Assembly (NCBI RefSeq): GCF_000003195.3
Contig: NC_012879.2
Span: forward strand, 28,237,180 to 28,301,179
From: Sorghum bicolor
Lineage: Eukaryota > Streptophyta > Magnoliopsida > Poales > Poaceae
Length of the DNA stretch: 64,000 nt
Direction of reading: 5' to 3'
In this document: piece after piece, positions 54,663 through 64,000 of the stretch
Layout of the letters: every line of letters begins with the position of its first letter
Position numbering within the stretch: position 1 is the first letter of the stretch
Notes under the pieces: generated by a model
Databases searched by the model: none
What the model was told of the DNA's origin: nothing
Seen by the model: the letters and a program-made list of their open reading frames with translations, nothing else
Program-made: the position numbers and the translations under genes

Positions 54663-55945
54663 TGTTGGGTATTTTAAACGCAAACAGAAAAATCCGTAAG
54701 CGCACGGATACCGATGTAGCTTTCACCCGGGAGTATTCCAGAGTATCGATTTTCCACAGGGAACGTGAGTGTACTAATTAAGATCCAAGATCGCCCAAGG
54801 ATAACTATATGAATATTTTTGGTGGGAAGAGAGGAAGTTTCCTGAGAGTTCTCTAGTTGATCTAAGAATCAAGAATTACTTCAAAGATTTTTTATATCGG
54901 GACATCAGAGCACTAACCACAGAAAGAGATGAGAAGGGGGCTAGGAAGGTCTGACTACGGTCCTACAAACACCGATCCGAACGAGGTGGAATACGTCGAC
55001 CGTTAGGGCTGTCACTACCCTAAGGCTACCACAACAATCCGCAGGATTGGGTGCAATTCCAGGTAATTGCAAGACTAAACACCACGTCTAATCTATTAAT
55101 TACTACTCTAATGTTGCAAAGATTAGAGCACTTGATGCAAGCAGGAATCCAATAAATAACTTGAATGTAAATAAAAGTAATTAAAGAACTCAGGATTATG
55201 AATTTAAGAACCTGGAGAACGATGAAGAACGAACCAGTTGCTGCAAAAGTACAATGTTGAGGAAGATCCGACAGATCCAGCTCCTCCTCCTCCGCTCTCC
55301 TCTTCTCTCTCCCTATTTTCTAGATTACAACTAGAACTAACTAGAACTAGAACTAGAGGAACTAGAACTAGAACTAGATGAACTAGAACTAGATCTAGAT
55401 GAACTAGAGGTAGAACTAGAAGAACTAGAGGGATCCTCTCTACTTGGATGAAGAATTGAAACCCTAACTTTGATTCTGTAGAAGAGGTATGATCTCCAGG
55501 GGCCAGGGGGGTCTGGTTTTATAGTCCCTTCAAGTGAATCTGGGCCGTCGGATCAAACTGACATTGATCGTGTGGTTTTCCTTGAAGTATTAGGTCGGTG
55601 GAGCATGATCCCCGAACTTCACCCTGATTGGTCCAGGGGGGAGGGCGGGCGCCCAGTAAGGGAGGGCAGGCGCCCAGTGCCCGGCTCCGTTACGTCTCCC
55701 GTTCGGTCCCGTGGCTTCTGGAGTCTTCTAGATGATAGAAAATTGCGCGGCACGTTAATATCTCTATGTAAACCCGACGTGTGGGCCTTTCTTCCGTATT
55801 TCCTGATAACCCCCTGCAGAAATAGACAAACACCAAAACTCGTGGAATTCTGTCAGATAAAACCCTAAGTCTAGGTGTTGGTTGCATTTAGATCCTTTTC
55901 CATGATTAGTTGATGGTTAAATGTGAGCATTAAGGACCGTCAACA
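54663..55945 (-). repeat. 3' LTR of D (1283 bp)
   Basis: On the plus strand it runs from TGTTGGGTATTTTAAACG to GACCGTCAACA. Minus TATA (CTATAAAA) is at 55517-55524. An AACTAG-type hexamer array is at 55329-55431. The U3 G+C-rich GGGCGGGCGCCCAGT module is present twice here and once in the other LTR. Confidence 0.95.
55329..55431. repeat. AACTAG/AACTAGAACTAGATG array in the D LTR
   Basis: Degenerate hexamer repeat in the transcribed part of the LTR, present also at about 62410-62518 in the other LTR. Confidence 0.8.
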
Positions 55946-57172
55946 AGCTCCCCCAAGCTTAACCTTTGCTCGTCCCTGAGCAAAGCTAAAATCATCAAGA
56001 AAACAGGGGTTACTTTTATGCCTCTTACTATAGGGTTTTTAAGGTCTTAAGTGATTGAAAAACAGAACGATCAAGTCAAGCACTATGTCTCAAGTTCTTC
56101 TATCTTACCTTTGTTCTGGAGTTTTTTATAAGTCTGCAAAATAAAACTGAGGCATTTGCCTTCTTCTCGAAAGATATATAAGTAGAGCTTTAAAAGTTTT
56201 AGCATACTTACTTTGCATTTTGCTATGTCAACACTCGGAGTAAGGGAGAGGAATGTCATACTCCTAGATCAAGACCTTTGACCTTTTTAAGAAGTTTGTC
56301 ATCTCTTACTGGCATATTGCTTATTAGAGGGACCATGGGCTATCATTTTTTTTCTTTTTTTTCTCTTTTTTTTCAAGTGGGCAGCAAGTACCCCTAATTC
56401 TACTGTCGGACACATGTCCATTTTTTCCACTCAGGTGGGTATCTTTGTACCCCTAATTCTACTTCGGACACTTGTCCATTTTTACCTCTCGTCTCACTCT
56501 CTTTTTTTTTCAAATCAAATTTTTGCATAGTCCCATGCCTCTAACGCAATAATACTTCGGAAGAGTGAATCTTTTATATTTTAAAACAAAAAGATCTTGA
56601 TCTTGGGAGCATGATAATTCTCTCAACCAAAACTACAAGAATTAACAATGGCTTGAACAAAGCAAGTGCCCACAGTTTTAATATTTATATCTTATAAGAC
56701 TCTAGGTATTATGATCTATATATATATATTTTTTTATGAATTTTTAGATTTTCAAAAGATAAAATCTCCAGAACTCTAGCAAAACTTGGAACAAGTTAAA
56801 TAGTAGCTCAGACCTTCTCATATCATGTTTGTCAATTACCTAGACTTGAACCAAACTTTCTTTTTATTTAAAACTTAGGATTACACAAAACTATTGTATA
56901 TTACTCAAAAGAAAAACTTTGTTTGGTTTCATGGTTATGCATTTTTTTATTTCTGAATACTAGTAAATAAAACTCAGAAAGAAAAGTAATACTTATCTAG
57001 ATACACGTGGGGGTGCCTCCCCCAAGCTGGATGTTGACATAGTCGTTCACTCTTGTAGCCTGCATGTTTGGTTTCACTCTTCTTAAGCCTCAAAATCCTG
57101 CACAACTCAAATAGACAACAAAACTTGTGGAGCATGTTAAGGGTTAGGTAATTGTCTAGAGCTTATGAGAGC
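55946..57172 (-). other. 3' region of D with polypurine tract and conserved blocks
   Basis: The polypurine tract AAGCTTGGGGGAGCT is at 55946-55960. Two adjacent copies of the GTGTCCGACAGTAGAATT-type block lie at about 56375-56480. The hairpin GGGGGAGGCACCCCC is at 57009-57023 with AGCTT upstream, about 150 nt after the integrase stop. No gene seen. Confidence 0.75.
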
Positions 57173-58468
57173 TTAATATGAGAATTCTATGAACTCAATC
57201 ACATCAAGTTCCTCTACCAGGTTGTTTTGTGGCTCGAGATAGATTTTCAAGCGTTGACCATTTACCTTAAAAGTGTTACCCATGTCGTCTTGGATGGTAA
57301 TGGCTCCATGAGTTGAAGTGTCAATAACCTTGTATGGTCCATCCCACTTACTTCGTAGTTTACCATGACCAAAGAGCTTAACTCTTGAATTGAATAGTAG
57401 AACCTTATCTCCAGGCTTAAACTCCTTGTGCTTGATTCTCTTATCATGCCATCGTTTTGTTCTCTCTTTATAGATCCTTGAATTGTGGTAGGCTTTCTCT
57501 CTCCATTCTTCTAGCTCAGATAGTTGCATCAGACGATTCTCGCTAGCGAGGTGGAGATCCATGTTCCATTTCTTGAGTGCCCAATGAGCCTTAAACTCTA
57601 CTTCCACAGGCAAGTGACAAGTTTTTCCATATACAAGTTGATAAGGTGACATGCCTATGGGTGTTTTGAATGCAGTTCTATATGCCCAAAGTGCATCAGG
57701 AAGTTTGTCCTTCCACCCCTTACCCATCTCATCTACGGTCTTTTGTAAAATATTTTTTATTTGTTTGTTAGATGTTTCGGCTTGACCGCTAGTCTGAGGA
57801 TGGTATGGTGTTGCGACATTGTGTCGAACTCCATGATCGGCTAGGTACTTCCGGAAGATTTTATCGATGAAGTGGGAACCTCCATCGCTTATAACTATCT
57901 GGGGTATACCAAAGCGAGGAAAGATTACTTCATGGAACATTCTCTTGGCATGTTTTGAATCAGCTGATCGACAAGGTAGGGCTTCTACCCATTTGGACAC
58001 GTAGTCCACAGCTACTAAGATATACTTGCAATTCCCCGACATAGGGAATGGCCCCATGAAATCAATGCCCCATACATCGAAAAGTTCTACTTGAAGATTA
58101 TTTGTGAGAGGCATTTCATTTCGTGAGTTGATATTCCCATGTTTTTGACATCGGTGGCATCTCCTGACAAAGTCCTTTGTATCTTCATACATCGTTGGCC
58201 AGAAAAAGCCACTTTGCCAAATTTTAGCATGTGTCCGGAATGCTCCATAGTGTCCTCCATATGGCGAGGCATGGCATCTTTCCATAATTTGAGTAGCCTC
58301 AGCCATAGGAACACACCTTCTCAAGAGTCCATCAGCGCAGACTCGGAAAAGATATGGCTCATCCCAAAGGTGGAAACGACTATCGTGAAGCAACTTCCTT
58401 TTGTTTGCACCAGGTGGGACATAGCCTTTTACTATAAAGTTTACGATGTCAGCGTAATGGATCTGCAT
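57173..58468 (-). CDS. pol: Integrase of D (Athila type)
   Basis: A 431-residue open frame, the C-terminal part of pol. The zinc region has H66, H73, C104 and C107 (CHRCQKHG). The catalytic core has D136 (GIDFMGP), D195 (ISDGGSHF) and E231 (GQAETSNK), with 35 residues between the last two. The C-terminal domain ([10 protein letters not shown]) follows. Its first ATG overlaps the RNase H frame by 20 bases, a frameshift relative to the expected polyprotein. The domain itself looks intact. Confidence 0.93.
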   Translation of the reverse strand: MQIHYADIVNFIVKGYVPPGANKRKLLHDSRFHLWDEPYLFRVCADGLLRRCVPMAEATQIMERCHASPYGGHYGAFRTHAKIWQSGFFWPTMYEDTKDFVRRCHRCQKHGNINSRNEMPLTNNLQVELFDVWGIDFMGPFPMSGNCKYILVAVDYVSKWVEALPCRSADSKHAKRMFHEVIFPRFGIPQIVISDGGSHFIDKIFRKYLADHGVRHNVATPYHPQTSGQAETSNKQIKNILQKTVDEMGKGWKDKLPDALWAYRTAFKTPIGMSPYQLVYGKTCHLPVEVEFKAHWALKKWNMDLHLASENRLMQLSELEEWREKAYHNSRIYKERTKRWHDKRIKHKEFKPGDKVLLFNSRVKLFGHGKLRSKWDGPYKVIDTSTHGAITIQDDMGNTFKVNGQRLKIYLEPQNNLVEELDVIEFIEFSY

Positions 58469-59260
58469 GTGTTATCTTAAGTAGGGTGTCATCCCTTAGG
58501 TAGTCATTTATGGGAAGCTCATCATGTGTTTCCTTATGTTGAAGCCTGGACAAGTGGTCGGCTACGGAATTCTCTACTCCCTTCCTATCTCGGATTTCTA
58601 TGTCAAAGTCTTGGAGTAGAAGAATCCATCGAATTAGACGAGGCTTAGCATCTTTCTTAGTGAGGAGGTACTTGAGAGCAGCATGGTCTGAATAGATGAT
58701 TATCTTTGCCCCCACTAAGTAAGATCTAAACTTGTCTATAGCAAAGACAACACTAAAAGCTCTTTTTCAGTTGTAGTGTAATTGAGCTGTGGTCCAGACA
58801 AGGTTTTGCTAGCGTAGGATATGGCATAATGCTTTTTATCCTTGGTTTGTCCTAAAACAGCACCAACCGCAAAATCGCTAGCATCACACATGATCTCAAA
58901 AGGAAGATTCCAATCAGGTGGTTGGATAATCGGGGCTGAGATGAGTGCTTTCTTAAGAGTTTGAAAAGATTCATGACACTCATCACTAAAGATGAAAGGT
59001 GCGTCCTTAGCTAGGAGATTAGTTAGGGGTCTAGCAATTTAAGAGAAATTCTTGATAAAGCGTCTATAGAACCCTGCATGTCCCAAAAAGCTACGGATTC
59101 CTTTCACATTCGTGGGAGGTGGAAGTTTTTCAATAACTTCAATCTTTGCTTTGTCCACCTCTATACCACGTTCGGACACTTTATGTCCTAGCACTATTCC
59201 TTCCTCAACCATAAAATGGGATTTCTCCCAGTTCAGGATTAAGTGCTTTTCTTCACATCG
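58449..59260 (-). pseudogene. pol: RT connection and RNase H of D, broken
   Basis: The RNase H C-terminal half is open at 58715-58449 ([29 protein letters not shown]). Upstream, a one-base deletion near 58755 shifts the frame, an in-frame TAA lies near 59040, and a TAG at 59261-59263 ends the upstream frame. RT thumb and RNase H N-terminal residues can be followed across these breaks. Confidence 0.85.
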
Positions 59261-61636
59261 CTACAAGACTCTATCTAAATTCTCTAAACAATGATCAAAG
59301 GTTTTGCCATAGACGGTAAAATCATCCATGAAAACCTCCATGATTTTCTCAATCATGTCCGAGAAAATAGACATCATGCACCGTTGGAAAGAAGCTGGGG
59401 CATTGCACAATCCGCACGACATTCGTCGGTATGCATAAGTTCCATACGGGCATGTAAAGGTAGTCTTTTCTTGGTCATCTGGGTGGATTGGGATTTGGTG
59501 ATATCCAGAATAACCATCAAGGAAACAAAAGAAAGAGTGGTTTGCAAGCCGTTCCAACATTTCATCAATGAAGGGTAACGGAAAGTGATCTTTCTTTGTA
59601 GCCTTATTGAGTTTTCGATAGTCAATACACATACGCCACCCAGTGACAATTCGTTGAGGGATAAGTTCATTCTTCTCATTCCTAATGACCGTCATTCCTC
59701 CTTTCTTTGGCACTACTTGGACAGGGCTAACCCACTCACTATGTGGCACAGGATAAATAATCCCAGCACGATAGAGTTTGAGGACCTCTTTCTTAACAAC
59801 CTCTCGCATAGCATTGTTAAGTCTCCGTTGTGGTTCCCTTGAAGGTGTAGAATTGGGATCAATAAGGATACGATGAGTGCAGAGAATGGGACTAATGCCC
59901 GTGAGATCCTCGAGAGAGTAGCCAAAAGCTGATCTATGTCTTTCAAGAATAGTGACAAGTTGTTGTGTTTCATAATCGGAAAGCTTGTCACTGATAATTA
60001 CTGGAATTTTTGAGTTGTTGTGCAAGAAGACATATCTAAGGCCAGAAGGAAGAGGTTTTAATTCTATCGAAGGAGGTGAAGGTAGTTCATTTTTGTCTAG
60101 CTTAACGGGTTCTACCAACTCTTCTTCTTCTTGAACAAAGTGTTCATGATTAAAGAATGGTTGGGTCATCTCCTCTTGAGCCACCATTAAGACCTCCTCA
60201 ATAGGATCTGGGTCAGGTTTGGGTTCCACTATCGTGTTAATTGATCTAGCAAGAGGAACAACAATAGTGGAATTCCCAACCTTGAAGTCTAAATGACCTC
60301 GTTGTGGTTGTTCCTGTAGAAGTTTCATGATTGGTCTGCCAATCAAGAGAGGAATCTCTGGTATGTCAAAAATGTGGAAATCTAGACATATTCCAGAGTC
60401 CTTGATTCTAATAGGAACTGCGCTTAATACCCCATGGCTTTCTAGAATTAATCTAGATGGACTTCGTAAAAGTTTTTGAGATGGGGTTATGGACTCGTTG
60501 GGATAAAGAGTGTCAGCTAACTCCTTGGAAATAACATTTATCCCAACATATGGATTGTAGTGGACCTTCCTAGTGGACCCTCTAATTTGGCACAGAAGAA
60601 TGGTTGAAGGAGTGATGATCCGAGCTACCTCAGGAGACAGCTCTGCTTCTGTTAGCCATTCGTAACTCAGAATAGCCGAAAGGCTTTTGATGTGTTCTAT
60701 GTCAACAGATTCTACACTTAGAACGGATTGAGTGGTCCTTGCTAGAGGTCGTGTTTGGATAGGAAAATTTGAGGTGTTTCCATAATCTTCAAAAAGATCT
60801 TCCTCGAATTCAAAGGGATGCTCTAAAGGTGGTGGTTCATCATCCCTTAGTTGGTTTTGCATTCCTTTATCAGGAGGTTTCTCTACAACCAAATTAATGG
60901 ATGGGTCAGGTGGAATTTCTAACTCGGTTGCAAGTTCCTCATCTTTTGGTTTAGGATTAGGCTCGACTTCTTTTTCTCCTTCAGGAAACTCATCATAAAT
61001 GCCTGTGTAAGGGGTATTTTCAAGAATTCTTTCTAGGATGGCTCTCCCCTCATCTGTGAGTTTGTGTGTGAATGAGCCTCCTGAAGCAATGTCGAGGTGA
61101 AGAGCAGCTTCCTTGTTTAGACCACGATAGAAGTGGTAGTACAGTACATGGTCAGGCAGGGAAAGGTTTGGACCAGAATTGGTAAGGCTTGTGAACCTAG
61201 CCCAAGCTGCTCCTAAAGTTTCCTTCTCTCTTTGTTTGAATGTAAGAATTTCAATTCTAAGGTCAGCAATTCGAAAAAGTGGGAAGAAAGCGAGACAAAA
61301 GTTGTCCCGAAGTTCATCCCAACTTCCATTAACGCCTCCTACAGAATGAGCATACCACTTTTTTGCTCTTCCCAAAAGGGAGAACGGAAATAATTTCCAT
61401 TTAAGGGTTTCTTGTGTCATGCCAGAAATAGATCGGCAAGAGCACAACTCCTCGAATTCTCTAAGGTGGGTGTATGGATCTTCATCTACTTGCCCAGAGA
61501 AGGGTTGCTCCTGAATCATGGCTATTAGATCAGGGCCGAGGTCGTAGCCATCTGTAAGAATTGGATGTGATGATGGTGGTGGCTCTAATAACTCGCCCTT
61601 TGGAGCAAAGAATTTATAGATAGGAGTGAAATCCAT
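59261..61636 (-). CDS. gag-pol: Gag-protease-RT of D, ends at premature stop
   Basis: I choose the ATG at 61636 (MDFTPIYKFFAPKGELLEP), since upstream codons run through the primer site. The frame is 791 residues. The gag domain begins QPFSGQVDEDPYTHLREF. The protease-like segment keeps PLLIGRPIM, but where the D-T/S-G active site is expected it has HYNPYVGINVIS. RT follows with CIDYRKLNKATKKDHFPLPF and FMDD at about 769-772. The frame stops with TAG 19 residues after FMDD. There is no stop between gag and pol, as in other single-frame Athila elements. Confidence 0.9.
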   Translation of the reverse strand: MDFTPIYKFFAPKGELLEPPPSSHPILTDGYDLGPDLIAMIQEQPFSGQVDEDPYTHLREFEELCSCRSISGMTQETLKWKLFPFSLLGRAKKWYAHSVGGVNGSWDELRDNFCLAFFPLFRIADLRIEILTFKQREKETLGAAWARFTSLTNSGPNLSLPDHVLYYHFYRGLNKEAALHLDIASGGSFTHKLTDEGRAILERILENTPYTGIYDEFPEGEKEVEPNPKPKDEELATELEIPPDPSINLVVEKPPDKGMQNQLRDDEPPPLEHPFEFEEDLFEDYGNTSNFPIQTRPLARTTQSVLSVESVDIEHIKSLSAILSYEWLTEAELSPEVARIITPSTILLCQIRGSTRKVHYNPYVGINVISKELADTLYPNESITPSQKLLRSPSRLILESHGVLSAVPIRIKDSGICLDFHIFDIPEIPLLIGRPIMKLLQEQPQRGHLDFKVGNSTIVVPLARSINTIVEPKPDPDPIEEVLMVAQEEMTQPFFNHEHFVQEEEELVEPVKLDKNELPSPPSIELKPLPSGLRYVFLHNNSKIPVIISDKLSDYETQQLVTILERHRSAFGYSLEDLTGISPILCTHRILIDPNSTPSREPQRRLNNAMREVVKKEVLKLYRAGIIYPVPHSEWVSPVQVVPKKGGMTVIRNEKNELIPQRIVTGWRMCIDYRKLNKATKKDHFPLPFIDEMLERLANHSFFCFLDGYSGYHQIPIHPDDQEKTTFTCPYGTYAYRRMSCGLCNAPASFQRCMMSIFSDMIEKIMEVFMDDFTVYGKTFDHCLENLDRVL

Positions 61637-61728
61637 CTGGTGTGGTGAAAATGGTAAGGTGAGTGTGGTAAAAAGGAAAAGAAAAAGGATACACGGACGA
61701 CTTGGTTCGAAACTAGCACAGCTACCGT

Positions 61729-61746
61729 TCCCCGGCAACGGCGCCA
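61729..61746 (-). promoter_or_regulatory. Primer-binding site of D
   Basis: Minus strand TGGCGCCGTTGCCGGGGA, after AGCTTTC downstream of the LTR end. Confidence 0.85.
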
Positions 61747-61753
61747 GAAAGCT

Positions 61754-63015
61754 TGTTGGGTATTTTAAACGCAAACAGAAAAATCCGCAAGCGCACGGAT
61801 ACCGATGTAGCTTTCACCCGGGAGTATTCCAGAGTATCGATTTTCCACAGGGAACGTGAGTGTACTAATTAAGATCCAAGATCGCCCAAGGATAAGTATA
61901 TGAATATTTTTGGTGGGAAGAGAGGAAGTTTCCTGAGAGTTCTCTAGTTGATCTAAGAATCAAGAATTACTTCAAAGATTATTTATATCGGGACATCAGA
62001 GCACTAACCACAGAAAGATATGAGAAGGGGGCTAGGAAGGTCTGACTATGGTCCTACAAACACCGATCCGAACGAGGTGGAATACGTCGACCGTTAGGGC
62101 TGTCACTACCCTAAGGCTACCACAACAATCCGCAGGATTGTGTGCAATTCTAGGTAATTGCAAGACTAAACACCACGTCTAATCTATTAACTACTACTCT
62201 AATGTTGCAACGATTAGAGCACTTGATGCAAGCGGGAATCCAATAAATAACTTGAATGTAAATAAATGTAATTAAAGAACTCAGGATTATGAATTTAAGA
62301 ACCTGGAGAACGATGAAGAACGAACCAGTTGCTGCAAAAGTACAATGTTGAGGAAGATCCGACAGATCCGGCTCCTCCTCCTCCGCTCTCCTCTTCTCTC
62401 TCCCTATTTTCTAGATTACAACTAGAACTAACTAGAACTAGAACTAGAGAAACTAGAACTAGAACTAGATGAACTAGAACTAGATCTAGATGAACTAGAG
62501 GTAGAACTAGAAGAACTAGAGGGATCCTCTCTACTTGGATGAAGAATTGAAACCCTAACTTTGATTCTGTAGAAGAGGTATGATCTCCAGGGGCCAGGGG
62601 GGTCTGGTTTTATAGTCCCTTCAAGTGAATCTGGGCCGTCGGATCAAACCGACATTGATCGTGTGGTTTTCCTTGAAGTATTAGGTCGGTGGAGCATGAT
62701 CCCCGAACTTCACCCTGATTGGTCCAGGGGGGAGGGCGGGCGCCCAGTGCCCGGTTCCGTTACGTCTCCCGTTCGGTCCCGTGGCTTCTGGAGTCTTCTA
62801 GATGATAGAAAATTGCGCGGCACGTTAATATCTCTATGTAAACCCGACGTGTGGGCCTTTCTTCCGTATTTCCTGATAACCCCCTGCAGAAATAGACAAA
62901 CACCAAAACTCGTGGAATTCTGTCAGATAAAACCCTAAGTCTAGGTGTTGGTTGCATTTAGATCCTTTTCCATGATTAGTTGATGGTTAAATGTGAGCAT
63001 TAAGGACCGTCAACA
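61754..63015 (-). repeat. 5' LTR of D (1262 bp)
   Basis: Nearly identical to 54663-55945, differing at about 15 bases and by a 22 bp shorter GC-rich U3 module. Confidence 0.95.
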
Positions 63016-63578
63016 GCCGCCACGTGGCCGGCGCCGGGTGGAGCGAGGCGGACGCCGCGCGCGCGGGAGAGAGGGGAGGGGGAGGCAGGCCAGGCCGCTG
63101 TCTGGGCCGAAAGGGAGGCGGGTTTGGCCCAATAGCGCCTGCCCCCTTTTCTATTTTTTTTAATTTCTTTCCTCAAATTCTTTTCTAAATTCATTTGGAC
63201 CATTTAAAAATCATTTTCACCATTCAACTTTGTTTTAATAAGCAAGACCAAATTCCAAATAGAATTTGAATTACAAATTAAAACTAGTTCTAGGTTTTCA
63301 AATAAATTCATTTTGGGGATTTTTGTATAAATTCCATTTCTCAAATTCTATGGCTCCAAAAATTGCACAAAAATATTCTTAAATCTTCTTGCACACAATT
63401 CAACCTAGTTTAATTATTCCACAATTTTAGAAGCAAGCATCATATTTTTAACATATTTAAAGCACATGGGATAAAACACATAAAATCACATTTTGGATGA
63501 ATGACATGCTCATGTGATGCTATGCTTGATGGGAATGCTTATGCATTGCGTTGGCAAGACTAAGTGCATGCTTAACAC

Positions 63579-64000
63579 CTAGGGTGTTACAGCCCTTCCC
63601 CCCTTAGGGAAATCTCGTCCCGAGATTTGGGTTACTAACCATTTCTTATGAAATTTTGGATAAACTGTTTTTAGGTAATCTTCGGTTTCCCAGGTGGCAT
63701 CCCCATTGTCATGATGACTCCACACCACCTTGTATGTTTTGACAATTCTGTTTCAGGTTACTCGTTCCTTGGTATCTACGATCCCCACTGGCTGCTCTTT
63801 ATACTCTAAATCTGCTTTTATTTTGATCCCTCGAGGTTCAATCCTCTGCTCAGGTATCTTCAAACATTTCTGTAGTTGCGACACATGGAAGACCTGAAAG
63901 ATCGAACTCAACTCTTTAAGCAACTGAATCTTGTAGGCCACGACGCCTTTCCTCTCTAGTATTTGATACGGCCCCACATATCTGGGCGCAAGCTTGCTTC
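63579..64000 (-). pseudogene. pol: End of pol of E: integrase C terminus and chromodomain
   Basis: Minus strand from the window edge: GPYQILERKGVVAYKIQL, FQVFHVSQLQKCL, then an in-frame TGA at 63753-63755, then a chromodomain-like KVVWSHHDNGDATWETEDYL. The chromodomain places E in the chromoviruses (Tekay/Del). Beyond it the frame stays open through the polypurine tract and the LTR start, and stops at TAG 63581-63579 inside the LTR. Confidence 0.85.
63592..63606 (-). promoter_or_regulatory. Polypurine tract of E
   Basis: Minus strand TAAGGGGGGAAGGGC followed by TGTAACACCC, the typical Tekay/Del arrangement. Confidence 0.85.

Larger units (their letters stand above)
54663..63015 (-). mobile_element. 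Element D: young Athila retrotransposon with both LTRs
   Basis: Target duplicate GCCGC is at 54658-54662 and 63016-63020. The minus strand reads 5' LTR (63015-61754), PBS, gag-protease-RT, RNase H, integrase, 3' region, polypurine tract and 3' LTR (55945-54663). I counted about 15 substitutions over about 1260 aligned LTR bases (about 1.2%) plus one 22 bp indel. It sits inside the E LTR. Pol is broken by stops and a frameshift. No env-like frame is seen downstream of integrase. Confidence 0.95.
51336..64000 (-). mobile_element. Element E: Tekay/Del chromovirus, 3' end; continues past right edge
   Basis: The 3' LTR lies at 51336-54662 plus 63021-63591 (about 3.9 kb without D), with TGTAACACCC at the minus-strand start and CTGTTACA at the end. 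A polypurine tract and the end of pol follow at 63592-64000. GAAAC at 51331-51335 is the likely target duplicate. The G+C-rich block at 53930-54662 and a short frame at 52751-52978 match C. No other gene seen in the LTR. Confidence 0.88.

Noticed and set aside
53882..54726. G+C-rich frames on both strands next to element D
   Set aside because: Part of the E LTR; some even cross the D insertion boundary, so they cannot be genes.
55690..55887. Short frame recurring at 26012, 42795, 50500 and 62760
   Set aside because: It is the shared U3 of the Athila-like LTRs, present because the DNA is conserved; no sign of codon-level constraint was visible.
61636..61774. N-terminal extension of the D gag frame
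   Set aside because: These codons run through the primer-binding site and LTR boundary; the ATG at 61636 begins a typical Gag.
1..64000. CRISPR array, bacterial operons, ribosomal RNA or centromere satellite
   Set aside because: No regularly spaced direct repeats with unique spacers, no rRNA sequence and no satellite-like tandem monomers; the content is plant retrotransposons.

Overview
This window looks like intergenic heterochromatin from a large plant genome, most likely a grass (a panicoid such as sorghum or a relative is a guess from element style, not something the sequence proves). I find no convincing host gene. Almost every base belongs to LTR retrotransposons of the Ty3/gypsy superfamily nested inside one another, plus one CACTA DNA-transposon fragment carrying a tRNA-like sequence.

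Layout. (1) 1-11643 (+): Tat-lineage element A1, entering from the left edge. Gag-pro (23-3670), pol (3670-6903), an antisense spliced gene (10317-7049) and the 3' LTR (10956-11643) are all open. (2) 11644-11936: end of an LTR of the B family (element I), which A1 split. (3) 11937-19002 (+): A2, a decayed relative of A1 with the same antisense gene. (4) 19003-24741 and 37417-38497 (-): H, an older Tat/RIRE2-like element, split by B. (5) 24742-37416 (-): B, a non-autonomous Athila-like element with gag and two protease-like domains but no RT or integrase; its 5' LTR holds C, a 4.4 kb solo LTR (31946-36379). (6) 38498-39801: J, a piece of Tekay/Del-like LTR. (7) 39802-43747 (-): G, a second B-family element whose LTR holds the CACTA fragment (40430-42160). 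(8) 43748-51335 (+): F, a gag-only Athila-like element. (9) 51336-64000 (-): E, a Tekay/Del chromovirus whose 3' LTR was split by D (54663-63015, -), a young Athila element with both LTRs. Five-base target duplications support several boundaries: CGCGC for B, CTACG for C and GCCGC for D are seen on both sides.

The most interesting part is the antisense transcription unit of the A family. Read on the minus strand it has a TATA box, a first ATG, six exons with good splice signals and one 944-codon reading frame: a plant mobile domain (PMD), a basic proline/glutamine-rich linker and a C-terminal coiled coil. In A2 all exon phases are kept, and five of six exon lengths are identical, although the gene has since gained stops. 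Both copies have two long inverted repeats, each enclosing TAACGG, about 175-305 bp upstream of the TATA box, and two GCCGATA/TATCGGC hairpins in the spacer where pol and the antisense gene converge. The hexamer GCCGAT/ATCGGC is strongly over-represented across the family. I propose, as inference, an element-encoded nuclear protein and a dispersed cognate DNA motif, by analogy with the VANC anti-silencing proteins of VANDAL transposons.

Among the Athila-like elements (B, D, F, G, I) the notable features are a fossil primer-binding site inside the B-family LTR, a tandem protease-like arrangement in B, a conserved hairpin/polypurine motif in the 3' region, and a GC-rich U3 module that changes copy number.
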